DNA of 64,000 nucleotides from Nitrososphaerota archaeon (GCA_021323705.1 JAJPKL010000017.1:1-64000), one strand, 5' to 3'. Positions 24,290-31,534 are shown, counted from the stretch's first letter. Made by a program: numbers and translations. Notes: generated by a model from the sequence alone, not told the origin.

Positions 24290-24880
24290 TTGGGATCTAA
24301 AACGCGAGATAGATTTAGAACATCGCCAGAGTATAAACAGCTAAAAGAAGAAAAAGATCAATTAAAAAGAAAATTGCTCTTTTTAGGATTTTTTTCAGAG
24401 AAACTAAAAGAAAAAGGTGTTAGTGCCATAATTGTGGGTGGCGAGGCAGTAGACATCTATACAGGAGGCACCTTTGCTACGACGGATATCGATGTATTGG
24501 TACAGAACAAAACTGCGGCTGAAAAATTACTCAACAAGTTTGGGTTTGAAAAGGCAGGAAACACGCTCTGGTTAAATAAAGAGCTTGTAATTGTCATACA
24601 TGTTATGGAATCATCATACACTGGTGATTCTGGCAAGCTAAAAAAAATGAAGATAGGAAAATACGAGATTCAAATAGCGTCACCAGAGTATTTAATAAAA
24701 GATAGATTGTGTTCTTTCAAGTTCTGGAAGGACAATCCTCAAAGCGATATGGAAAAAACTGTGGCGTTGTTAAGAATATTTTCAGATTCAATTGATAATT
24801 CATATCTTGACAAACTAGCGAAGGAAAATGGTATAGAAGATGTTCTTGCCAAGGCCAGAAAATATGCATCTACAGTTTAG
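24290..24880 (+). CDS. Nucleotidyltransferase-fold protein (AbiEii / DUF6036-like)
   Basis: A 196-residue protein. After an N-terminal helical, lysine-rich part, 'AIIVGGEAVDIYTGGTFATTDIDVLV' (in part) has the G-G...D-x-D layout of the nucleotidyltransferase superfamily, as found in DUF6036 and AbiEii-like proteins. The region 'YEIQIASPEYLIKDRLCSFKFW' (in part) is the usual Lys-containing helix of this group. It is probably coupled with the wHTH gene 9 bases upstream as a toxin-antitoxin-like pair. The start is TTG at 24290, just after the upstream stop. Confidence 0.7.
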   Translation: MGSKTRDRFRTSPEYKQLKEEKDQLKRKLLFLGFFSEKLKEKGVSAIIVGGEAVDIYTGGTFATTDIDVLVQNKTAAEKLLNKFGFEKAGNTLWLNKELVIVIHVMESSYTGDSGKLKKMKIGKYEIQIASPEYLIKDRLCSFKFWKDNPQSDMEKTVALLRIFSDSIDNSYLDKLAKENGIEDVLAKARKYASTV

Positions 24881-25051
24881 CTAAATGAGAAGGAATGTAG
24901 AACCAAAAGCAGATCTCCATTCATTTATTCCAAGTATGTTTTTTGCTGATTTTATTTTAGCATCAGCATTCTTGATCTCATTTTTGATTTGATCAATGTC
25001 AGACTCAAACTTTACAATCCTATCTTGCTTCAACAAGTCGCTTAAACTCAT
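24881..25051 (-). pseudogene. N-terminal fragment of a HEPN protein
   Basis: A 56-residue frame beginning at an ATG (25051) that overlaps the last 32 bases of the nuclease-wHTH-MNT gene. The sequence 'MSLSDLLKQDRIVKFESD', then 'IKNADAKIKSAKNILGI' and 'EWRSAF', closely follows the standard start of HEPN partners of MNT proteins (about 130-150 residues). It stops at 24881, one base from the end of the convergent nucleotidyltransferase gene. The catalytic R-x-H part is lost. The position suggests a recombination junction that cut the toxin. Confidence 0.6.
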
Positions 25052-26054
25052 TTTCATCACCAGTTATCATTATTGTGGAAGTCTTTGAGATTTCCTTTAT
25101 CAGCGGTATCCTCTTGTTTGCCTTGTCCAAGAATTCTTCTTCTGTCCACAAAAGATAGTTTATTTCACGACCTAATGTCCTTTCCGTTTTGGATATAGAT
25201 CTTAGAAGGATATCGTCGCTTACGTCCCCTATTACCAACAAGTCAATGTCACTTGATTGCGATTCAGTTCCTTTTGCAAATGAGCCGTAGATTAGAGCAT
25301 ACTTTATCCGTTCTTTTGGCAAATTTCTGGAAATGACTTCATCTAGCATTTCAAACTTTAAGAATATTCTTTTTAATTCGTTGAATATTACGCCTTTATT
25401 ATTAATTTTATAGAACACCAGATTTCCTTGGACTCGTCTTTGTACAATGCCCATATTGTAAATCAAGGGCATCTCCTTTGCCACCGTAGAGGGAGCAAGG
25501 GAGGATCTTCTTGCAATATCATTTGCATGGAATTCACTGGAAGAATTCAAGAGCAATAACTTTAGGATCAGTACCATCGCCCTGCTTCTGAACAGGTTTT
25601 CAAGCGAGCTCTTAATTGATACAACCTTTTGTGGTTTTTTCTTTTCCTTGAAGACTAGGCTTCTTACCGAAGACAGTGCATCACCCATGACAGGTTTTAC
25701 TATTTCTTCCACCCCATCATTTACCAGCAATAGTCCAAGACCAAGATTTTGGCAAGAGTTTTGAATTTCCTTAGAAGATCTGCCTTTTGGGATTGCAAGA
25801 TACGAGAAATTTACCGCGTTCTTTTGATGCAGAGCTTGTTCAACCCCTCTTTGCATGTTACCAAGTCCACCCTTTACTTCTATTGTGGCTATTTTACCAT
25901 CCTTTGTGGCTATCACATCTACAATCCTTCCCCTCAGCTTGGCCTCGTGGTAGGTCTTCCACCCCCTCTTTTCTAGATACTTTTGTGCCTTTTGCACAAC
26001 GGCATCTTCCGTATTTATAAAAATAGTATTTCTATTATGCGAATAACTATTCAC
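25020..26054 (-). CDS. PD-(D/E)XK nuclease-like / wHTH / MNT nucleotidyltransferase fusion
   Basis: A 344-residue protein with three parts. Residues about 18-115 look like a restriction-endonuclease fold: Glu37, Asp46 in 'RIVDVIAT', Glu59-Val-Lys61 in 'IEVKGG' and Gln73 in 'GVEQALH', the classical E-D-ExK-Q series of nucleases. Residues about 155-225 form a winged helix ('FHANDIARRSSLAPSTVAKEM', in part). Residues about 250-335 are an MNT domain with 'LIYGSFAKGTESQSSDIDLLVI' (in part; Gly257-Ser258, Asp269, Asp271). The partner gene downstream is a truncated HEPN overlapping its stop. The GTG start at 26054 is uncertain; GTG at 25997 would leave both palindromic repeats outside the coding region. 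Role in defence or toxin control is inference. Confidence 0.75.
   Translation of the reverse strand: MNSYSHNRNTIFINTEDAVVQKAQKYLEKRGWKTYHEAKLRGRIVDVIATKDGKIATIEVKGGLGNMQRGVEQALHQKNAVNFSYLAIPKGRSSKEIQNSCQNLGLGLLLVNDGVEEIVKPVMGDALSSVRSLVFKEKKKPQKVVSIKSSLENLFRSRAMVLILKLLLLNSSSEFHANDIARRSSLAPSTVAKEMPLIYNMGIVQRRVQGNLVFYKINNKGVIFNELKRIFLKFEMLDEVISRNLPKERIKYALIYGSFAKGTESQSSDIDLLVIGDVSDDILLRSISKTERTLGREINYLLWTEEEFLDKANKRIPLIKEISKTSTIMITGDENEFKRLVEAR
26017..26035. promoter_or_regulatory. Operator-like repeat A near the nuclease-wHTH-MNT start
   Basis: An 18-bp word AAATAGTATTTCTATTAT (26021-26038) recurs at 26062-26079, 41 bp away (about four helical turns). With flanks it forms an imperfect palindrome ATAAAAAT-AGT-ATTTCTAT. 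Likely bound by the wHTH part of the adjacent protein. Confidence 0.5.
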
Positions 26055-26057
26055 GAT

Positions 26058-26076
26058 ATAGAAATAGTATTTCTAT
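26058..26076. promoter_or_regulatory. Operator-like palindrome B near the nuclease-wHTH-MNT start
   Basis: ATAGAAAT-AGT-ATTTCTAT, a perfect interrupted palindrome with 8-bp arms, immediately upstream of the GTG at 26054 and next to a TATA-like stretch (26079-26085). Second copy of the repeat at 26017-26038. Confidence 0.55.
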
Positions 26077-26246
26077 TATATATAGTTAGTACCAACCTAG
26101 TATCAGTTGCCACATCAGATGCATTCTCCTGAAAAAGAAGTTTTTCTGAGAATTTGTTGAGGAGAGGTCTGTCATGATCTGGTGAATTATGGTGTATTTT
26201 TTTGAGTTCTGTTAACTCGTAGAGGAAAATTTGATGAACCAGAAAA

Positions 26247-27584
26247 TTACTTGAGCGATTCCCCAAATATTTTGACCAAAATCTTCAGCGATAGTACCAC
26301 AGGATACACTACCATGTATTTCATGACGCGTGCAAAGTTCTTGTGTGATTTCATAGATTCGGCAATCTCGGGGCTGAACGTATAGTATACGTCAAGAATT
26401 TTCTCAAACTGTTTTTTGTGCGGCGACTTTAACAAAACATTGTCGCGGTATTCACGCAACATCTGAACGTGGGGATGCAGCTCAGACCCAAGAGCGGCTG
26501 TTGCAATAAAGCACCCCTTCTTCTTCTGAGGGGCCTCAATCAGAGGCCGCGTGTCAGCAAAGTCCTTTGCCTTTTGCAGGATGTTGTCCTTGTTGGTATA
26601 GTCTGTATACCACAGGATACAGCCGCCATATCCAAGGTCTGAGGCATTTGAGAGAAAGTTTTGTGCGGCAGGAACCTCCTGGGCTGCATCATATGGCACA
26701 TGCCCCACTGGATATCCACACTCTCCAATGATGCAGGGCCTGCCTCCAAAGTCAGACGGAGAATATGGAGAAAGCGAGCCGTCCGTATTGTACACATGAA
26801 AGTCAAAAAAGTCAAGATATGATGCAAGTGAACCAGAGTTGTTTTTTGCCGTATCATATCCCATAAAGCCGCACGATATCTTGACCTGAGGGTTTGCAGT
26901 CCTGATGGAACTACAGCACGCAATAATGAAATTTTGTATGTCAGAGAAGACAAGCGTGTCTTTTTGCATCAAACATTCAGGCTCGTTTATCAAGTCTATT
27001 GCAAACAGTCCTGGGTGCGACCCAATCTGGTTTATCAGCGGTACCAGCGCATTTGCAGTAAACTTGGATAGAGATGCACTGTCCTTGAACAACGACCTTG
27101 CAATCCCCTTCCAGGTGTTTTGCAGGCTGGTATAGTCCTGCGTCTTGCCCGCATTTACTATATCCTGCGACGGAGTTCCATAGGCTGCCCAAAAGTCAAA
27201 AAGACATAGGTAAACTTGGATTCCGTTTGCAGAAGCAGCGTCAAGAACCTTGCCAAGGTTTATCAAGAATTCAGGATCGATTCCAGTCACCGCTCCCTTG
27301 CTGTCAAACTGCAGCCCTTCAAACCTCTCAAAGGCCCACACCCGCACCACGCCAAGGTTTTTCTGAGCAGATTGCACATTTTGAAAAAATCCAGTCACGT
27401 CCCCCGGATGACCCGAAAGATATGGCTGTGGAGGGCTTGGATCAGGCAGTGACGGGTCAGGTATCGGGTTCTCATACAATCGTATACCAGAGTACTGGTT
27501 GTTTCCAATGTCATGGTCGTACTGCCCTGAAAACCACCCGTTGTTTATACCGACAAGAAACTTGGAACCTGCTTGAAATGACAA
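26247..27584 (-). CDS. GH5-like glycoside hydrolase with C-terminal CFI-box domain
   Basis: A 445-residue protein. Residues 1-345 form a TIM-barrel like cellulase/mannanase family 5: the acid/base glutamate in 'IDLINEPE' (Glu201), 'DFHVYNTDG' (His263), the nucleophile in 'IIGECGYP' (Glu288) and 'CILWYTDY' near residue 325. From residue 358 the sequence 'GCFIATAALGSE...LREYRDNVLL...YYTFSPEIAESM' is the CFI-box C-terminal domain found on many secreted or membrane-near proteins, ending in a hydrophobic helix. No signal peptide is visible at the TTG start. It probably acts on a beta-linked glycan; a cytosolic or atypically exported location is open. Confidence 0.75.
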   Translation of the reverse strand: MSFQAGSKFLVGINNGWFSGQYDHDIGNNQYSGIRLYENPIPDPSLPDPSPPQPYLSGHPGDVTGFFQNVQSAQKNLGVVRVWAFERFEGLQFDSKGAVTGIDPEFLINLGKVLDAASANGIQVYLCLFDFWAAYGTPSQDIVNAGKTQDYTSLQNTWKGIARSLFKDSASLSKFTANALVPLINQIGSHPGLFAIDLINEPECLMQKDTLVFSDIQNFIIACCSSIRTANPQVKISCGFMGYDTAKNNSGSLASYLDFFDFHVYNTDGSLSPYSPSDFGGRPCIIGECGYPVGHVPYDAAQEVPAAQNFLSNASDLGYGGCILWYTDYTNKDNILQKAKDFADTRPLIEAPQKKKGCFIATAALGSELHPHVQMLREYRDNVLLKSPHKKQFEKILDVYYTFSPEIAESMKSHKNFARVMKYMVVYPVVLSLKILVKIFGESLK

Positions 27585-27906
27585 TAGGATCTAGATATCT
27601 CTCAAGTATTAAACGGTTTATAGAATCCCGGACACTACCAGCTCTTCTACAAATAACGATGTAAAAAATTTTGTTTTGTTCAATTATTTTTGTTAGATTC
27701 TCATTGGATGTTTTTTTAACGACAATTTTTTCGAGTGTATAAATTTCGCCCCAGTTATCTTTTTGAACAAGAAATACGTAATGAAGATTGCAACCTATTT
27801 CTCTTACCAAGGATGGGGTTGTCCTGGGAGTATGCATCCAGACATCTTGCTCCCAGGAGATTTTGATTTCCAGAATTTCTGAAAATGTTCTAATAAAATA
27901 ATTCAA
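27511..27906 (-). CDS. Hypothetical protein
   Basis: An open frame of 131 residues upstream of the GH5-like gene on the same strand, overlapping its first 74 bases in another frame. The middle part ('HYVFLVQKDNWGEIYTLEKIVV', in part, and 'FYIVICRRAGSVRDSINRLI', in part) looks like real coding sequence with alternating strands and helices; the C-terminal 25 residues in the overlap look less natural. Start TTG at 27906. No family recognised. A frameshift near the end, or a shorter real product, is possible. Confidence 0.45.
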   Translation of the reverse strand: MNYFIRTFSEILEIKISWEQDVWMHTPRTTPSLVREIGCNLHYVFLVQKDNWGEIYTLEKIVVKKTSNENLTKIIEQNKIFYIVICRRAGSVRDSINRLILERYLDPIVISSRFQVSCRYKQRVVFRAVRP

Positions 27907-27934
27907 CTCACGTCATGTTACAAGCCATGTTCCC

Positions 27935-28323
27935 TTACTGGTTTAGTTTAGTCTTGACTTTGGCCAAGATTCGCTCTGCCAGTTTTATTGTCTTGAGAGC
28001 ATCGTCCTCATTCATCAAGTCCGGCTGATATTCAGAGGCGTTCTTTCTGTCTATCAAGTATGCAAACTGCTTCCTTATCTCTTCATACTCTGGAGAAGGA
28101 AGAATGCTTGAGCAAGAGAGATTGCCTCGGTATGATCGTCCGATCCGCGTTTGCTTTTAAACTTGGTAGTTAGGGCATCAAGTGCGTTGATGGAACTGTG
28201 AATTGCATTTGTTATTGCACTATTGTATCGCTTATTTTTTAACGAGTCGTTAGCGGTTGCCAGAAATTCATCAGCTTTTAAGATGTAGTTTGGCGCCTTT
28301 TTTGGATCTACAGGTCTTGCCAT
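27935..28323 (-). pseudogene. HEPN-domain toxin, disrupted by a 1-base frameshift
   Basis: The frame from ATG 28323 ('MARPVDPKKAPNYILKADEF', 'YNSAITNAIHSSINALDALT') is a HEPN domain of the archaeal MNT-partner kind, but it runs out of frame near 28108 and stops at 28075. The expected continuation is present one frame over: 'SILPSPEYEEIRKQFAYLID', 'NASEYQPDLMNEDDALKTIK', 'LAERILAKVKTKLNQ', ending at TAA (27935-27937). One extra A on the coding strand at about 28108 would restore a 129-residue protein. The start directly follows the stop of the MNT gene (28324), so this was a coupled MNT-HEPN operon. Confidence 0.75.
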
Positions 28324-28923
28324 TTATGGAGCCTTGATGCTTTTGCCGCATATTAGAACATGGTTATCAATGATTGACCGTACAAGGGATTCTTTTTGTT
28401 TAGCTTTGAATTGTTTTTCGGTAAATATTAGCGGAGATATGCCTCCATGAAATACCGAAAATATTTGTTCACTTACAATCCCGATTTGTGTAAGGGCATG
28501 ATCGCGATCATTTGATACCACTAGAACATCGATGTCGCTGTCGATCTTTTCCTGCCCTTTTGCAACACTTCCAAAAATTACTGCAGTGATAATTTTCTTT
28601 GTGTCAAGGTGTTTTTTTAGAAGAAAAAGCAGTTCAACAAAGGTGTTTTTTTCCGACTCGATTATTGGCCCTATTATTTTATTTAGAATATAGCTATTCT
28701 TGTTCAGTTCTAATTGATAAGCTCGTCCAACTGGCTGAATTGTTACGATACCAAGCTTTTCAAGGTCTTGAATGGTAAGTGCTGCCTCATTTGGTGTTAC
28801 CTTGGCTTCTCTTGCCAGTCCCCTTACAGTAAAGATCTTGCCTTGATAGTTTATCATGGTACGAAGCAAGGTGATGCTTGCCTTATTTCCAAGCACCTCT
28901 TCCAGATATCGATGCAATAGCAT
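28324..28923 (-). CDS. wHTH-MNT nucleotidyltransferase (HEPN antitoxin and regulator)
   Basis: A 199-residue protein with an N-terminal winged helix (about residues 10-75: 'ITLLRTMINYQG...EAALTIQDLEKLGIV') and an MNT domain with 'AVIFGSVAKGQEKIDSDIDVLV' (in part; GS and D-x-D) at about residues 113-135. It should silence the HEPN partner gene that follows directly, by nucleotidyl transfer. A three-unit 20-bp repeat array lies immediately upstream of the ATG, the likely autoregulatory operator bound by the winged helix. Confidence 0.85.
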   Translation of the reverse strand: MLLHRYLEEVLGNKASITLLRTMINYQGKIFTVRGLAREAKVTPNEAALTIQDLEKLGIVTIQPVGRAYQLELNKNSYILNKIIGPIIESEKNTFVELLFLLKKHLDTKKIITAVIFGSVAKGQEKIDSDIDVLVVSNDRDHALTQIGIVSEQIFSVFHGGISPLIFTEKQFKAKQKESLVRSIIDNHVLICGKSIKAP

Positions 28924-28925
28924 AA

Positions 28926-28985
28926 TGTCCTAAATTTAGGATATATGTCCTATATTTAAGATATATGTCATAAATATATGACATA
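28926..28985. promoter_or_regulatory. Three 20-bp tandem palindromic operators at the wHTH-MNT start
   Basis: Units begin at 28926, 28946 and 28966 and read TGTCCTAAATTTAGGATATA, TGTCCTATATTTAAGATATA and TGTCATAAATATATGACATA. Each is a near palindrome, the period is exactly 20 bp (two helical turns), and the array begins 3 bases from the minus-strand ATG (28923). The AT cores double as TATA-like sequence, so binding should exclude the basal factors. Confidence 0.65.
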
Positions 28986-29085
28986 GATAAACAATGATAT
29001 CAAATGATAAAACTGTCAAATGTCCCTATCTCATGAAATGCTGCCAAGAAATAGAAAAGAACAAGAAAATATAGAAATTTAATTA

Positions 29086-29367
29086 TCACTCTATTGTCTT
29101 GAGAAACTTGCGTATGTGCTCCTGCGTCGCATACTCGCCAAGCTGGTTCTTCATCAGTTCCACAATGTTACAGTACGCATCTCCAAAGGTCTCAAGCAGC
29201 ACCTTCCGAAATATCTCGGGGTTGTGGAAACAGTCCACAAAGTGCAGCGCATACTCTTGGTACAATTTGTAGTATACCTCTTCGAGAGCCGAGTTGCCGT
29301 AATCAATCAAGGCCTTTTCTATTGCATAGGATACAATTGCTTCCCTGACATTGTTTTTTGAAGCCAT
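29086..29367 (-). CDS. Small thaumarchaeal protein, NitrOD5-like
   Basis: About 93 residues from the likely ATG at 29367 ('MASKNNVREAIVSYAIEKAL'), all-helical, ending 'FGDAYCNIVELMKNQLG' and 'IRKFLKTIE'. The open frame extends upstream to 29454, but the extra residues look non-coding. The 'DYGNSALEEVYYKLYQEY...FGDAY..IV' pattern resembles the small output domain NitrOD5 known from Nitrosopumilus-type archaea, often next to or fused to signalling proteins. No enzymatic residues are visible. The family assignment is from memory of the pattern and is moderate. Confidence 0.6.
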   Translation of the reverse strand: MASKNNVREAIVSYAIEKALIDYGNSALEEVYYKLYQEYALHFVDCFHNPEIFRKVLLETFGDAYCNIVELMKNQLGEYATQEHIRKFLKTIE

Positions 29368-29476
29368 ACCTTGGTACCATGGAATCCAGAATTGATATGA
29401 GGTGCTTAGCTGGCACGGCAAATTCTTAGCTGATACAACAAGCTGGGCATACATGTTTCAGATGCGATACCATACC

Positions 29477-29746
29477 ATGTCAGAAATGTTCAAGATGGAC
29501 AAGATGGAATCAAGGGCATACCTGATGATAAACTGCGAGTCAGGAGCTGAAGAGCACGTGCTCGATGAGATAAGAACATTTCCCCAGATTGTAGAGTCAA
29601 CTCTTACCATAGGAAGGCATGACATATTGGCGCTAGTTCAGACAAGCTCGCCTGACGAGCTGAGGGATGTAATCGTGCTGAAGATACGAAGGATACCAGA
29701 GGTCCGCTGTACCACAACGCTTGTCTGCACAAGAGCAGGAGACTGA
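29477..29746 (+). CDS. Stand-alone Lrp/AsnC ligand-binding (RAM) domain protein
   Basis: About 89 residues from ATG 29477; the core begins at 'MESRAYLMINCESGAEEHVLD' (in part; ATG 29504 is an alternative start). 'HDILALVQTSSPDELRDVIV' and 'IRRIPEVRCTTTLVC' (in part) complete the beta-alpha-beta-beta-alpha-beta ligand-binding fold of Lrp/AsnC regulators. The DNA-binding HTH is absent, so it is a small-molecule-binding partner of the type common in archaea. It is divergent from the NitrOD5-like gene, and the tiny zinc-ribbon gene follows 5 bases after its stop. Confidence 0.78.
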   Translation: MSEMFKMDKMESRAYLMINCESGAEEHVLDEIRTFPQIVESTLTIGRHDILALVQTSSPDELRDVIVLKIRRIPEVRCTTTLVCTRAGD

Positions 29747-29751
29747 ACAAA

Positions 29752-29874
29752 ATGTACGAAAAAACCCAGTGCCAGTCTTGCGGATGCGATAGTGCGTTCG
29801 TAGTTCCAGAGCCAAGATACAACGGATACAGGGGCAGGTGTCCTGACTGCGGCGGGGACTGGCCCGAGTCCTGA
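29752..29874 (+). CDS. Small zinc-ribbon protein
   Basis: A 40-residue frame (ATG 29752) with 'CQSCGCD' and 'CPDCGGDWPES', two Cys-x2-Cys knuckles about 20 residues apart, as in zinc ribbons. It lies 5 bases behind the RAM-domain gene, so cotranscription is likely. Small size kept it below usual gene-calling limits. Function unknown. Confidence 0.6.
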   Translation: MYEKTQCQSCGCDSAFVVPEPRYNGYRGRCPDCGGDWPES

Positions 29875-29958
29875 TGATACAAAAAAATTCAAAGATTAGC
29901 TTTAGGTCAGCTAAGAATCAATGATCAGCGTTTTATTGTAAATTTTTCAGAGAAACCT

Positions 29959-30047
29959 GTCGGCGTCGCCAAGCTCGGCATGGCGGAGGTCTGAAAAACC
30001 TTATCCGGTTTGTTCCCGGACCGTGGGTTCAACTCCCACCGCCGACG
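29959..30047 (+). tRNA. Type II (Ser-like) tRNA with anticodon reading GAA
   Basis: The acceptor stem GTCGGCG/CGCCGAC pairs fully, the D arm is GCC...GGC with a GG in the loop, and the T arm is GTGGG-TTCAACT-CCCAC. A 20-base variable region (30003-30022) has a TCCGG/CCGGA stem, the mark of Ser and Leu tRNAs; the discriminator base 30047 is G, which fits Ser and not Leu. The anticodon stem GAGGT/ACCTT closes a seven-base loop CTGAAAA (29991-29997), so the anticodon at 29993-29995 is GAA (Phe). Compared with a Ser GGA loop (CTGGAAA) this is one base change. No intron fits. No CCA is encoded. Confidence 0.8.
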
Positions 30048-30100
30048 GGTTTGCATCAATATTGATTTGGTCTCTAATAATGTTTTAGACTTTGAACAGA

Positions 30101-31534
30101 TTACCACTCAAACCTGTATGCCTCATATGCAACAAGGTTTGATTTCTGCCACAATATTTCAGTGCGGTCCTTGAGATATTTCACCTTGGCAGCAGGGTTT
30201 GCGTGGGTCTTGTAGCCAGTCTCCGGGTCAACCCTTAGCACCCTGTTTTTTACCTCCATCCCCTTTGGCGCAACAAAGCGGTACTGTAGTTCCTTGCAGT
30301 CAGATGACACCTTGTAGAAAAAGTTGCGCTCAGGCTCCTCCCAGTCATACTGCAGCGTGATCTTCTGTCCCTTCTGGTTTGGCTTGAGCGGCCTGTCAAG
30401 CTTTACAATAAACTCCTTGCGGTACGGCTTGTTTACGCTAAGCGATATTATCTTAAGTTCTTTTTTCGAGTCATCAGTTACAACAACGTTCATGTCAGCA
30501 AAGTCCCGCGGGACGTCGCCGTCAAGGTAGTAGAATATCTGGTCCTTTGGCTCGGCAGAAATGTTCTTGATGTCCCAGGTCCACCTGTGGCGCACCATCA
30601 TGGTTTTAGGATCGGTCACCTCGACGCCAAGTCCTATGCCCGAAAAGTAAAACGTGTTACTATTTTTGAGGTCCTGCTCCGCTGCCTTGCTTTTCTGGAC
30701 CTTGCCCTTTTTTGGGCTATTCTTGTTGCCAAACCCATCGCCGTAGATGTTGTAAATCAACAGCTGCTCGCCGTGCTTTACCGTATAGTCCCCGACAGGA
30801 TGCATGATTGCTCGATATTCAGGCGAGAGCCTGCGTATGTCGTCTGCTATTTTAGATGACGCAAAGATCTGCATCGGCCCGCCAAGGTCCATGACGCGGC
30901 GAGCTGCAATGATTCCAGGACCCCAGAAGGTTTTGTTGCCGTTGAGGTCATCAATCGTATACACAGGGCCGGTATCTATTCCCACCCGGATGAATAGCTT
31001 CTCCTTTGTTGTGCGAAGCTGGTTGTATCTTGAAATTGCTTTTTGTGTCTCAATTGCAAGGCGCAAGGGCTTTTCTGGGCTGTCAGAGAATCCAATCACC
31101 ATGCCATCTCCTGTTGTGAGTACCACTGCAGAGCTTGGGCTGTGCTGGAATATCTCAGATTTTCGAATCAAGTCTGTTAGTATGAGAATCTTGCGGGCCT
31201 GCTCCTTTGTTGATATGGCAGGGTCTGAGCTGCCTACTATATCAGTAAAGAACCAGTGGTATGTCTTGGTGAGGGTGCGCACGTCCTCGATTAGAAACTC
31301 GTCGTTTTGGAGCAGGCGCGATATGTGGGACACAAAGTTGTTCGGTGCAGCACGCAGTATGTCGTATGCATTGGTAGGCATTACTCCAAGCTTTATCTTG
31401 TGGCGCTTTAGCTCTTCAAGCAGCCAGTCGCGCCCCTTGCCTTTTTCTTCCAGTAGGCCAAGCACCTCGGCAATCTTTGCAATCTTGTTCTTACCCCTTC
31501 CCTTTAGCAAACACTTTCTTGTGGGCTCTGGCAT
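30101..31534 (-). CDS. Class III nucleotidyl cyclase-like protein with C-terminal beta domain
   Basis: A 477-residue protein. Residues about 90-265 are a class III adenylate/guanylate cyclase homology domain: first metal aspartate in 'WFFTDIVGSSD' (Asp98), second in 'LTTGDGMVIGF' (Asp143), and 'RVGIDTGPVYTIDD'. In the transition-state segment 'GPGIIAARRVMDLG' the usual Asn is replaced, while arginines remain. The last 190 residues are a separate beta-rich domain not recognised. No membrane segment is present, so it would be cytosolic. It could produce cAMP or act as a degenerate nucleotide sensor. It is near a second cyclase-like gene at 31733. Confidence 0.72.
   Translation of the reverse strand: MPEPTRKCLLKGRGKNKIAKIAEVLGLLEEKGKGRDWLLEELKRHKIKLGVMPTNAYDILRAAPNNFVSHISRLLQNDEFLIEDVRTLTKTYHWFFTDIVGSSDPAISTKEQARKILILTDLIRKSEIFQHSPSSAVVLTTGDGMVIGFSDSPEKPLRLAIETQKAISRYNQLRTTKEKLFIRVGIDTGPVYTIDDLNGNKTFWGPGIIAARRVMDLGGPMQIFASSKIADDIRRLSPEYRAIMHPVGDYTVKHGEQLLIYNIYGDGFGNKNSPKKGKVQKSKAAEQDLKNSNTFYFSGIGLGVEVTDPKTMMVRHRWTWDIKNISAEPKDQIFYYLDGDVPRDFADMNVVVTDDSKKELKIISLSVNKPYRKEFIVKLDRPLKPNQKGQKITLQYDWEEPERNFFYKVSSDCKELQYRFVAPKGMEVKNRVLRVDPETGYKTHANPAAKVKYLKDRTEILWQKSNLVAYEAYRFEW

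Noticed and set aside
26051-26266. 71-residue minus-strand open frame between the nuclease fusion and the GH5-like gene
   Set aside because: It runs through the TATA and operator-like repeats, and its sequence lacks any protein-like pattern.
28926-28985. Short CRISPR-like array
   Set aside because: Units are contiguous 20-bp palindromes without spacers and sit at a regulator's start, so operators are the better reading.
29959-30047. Ordinary tRNA-Phe
   Set aside because: The anticodon is GAA, but the 20-base variable arm with a stem is not found in tRNA-Phe.
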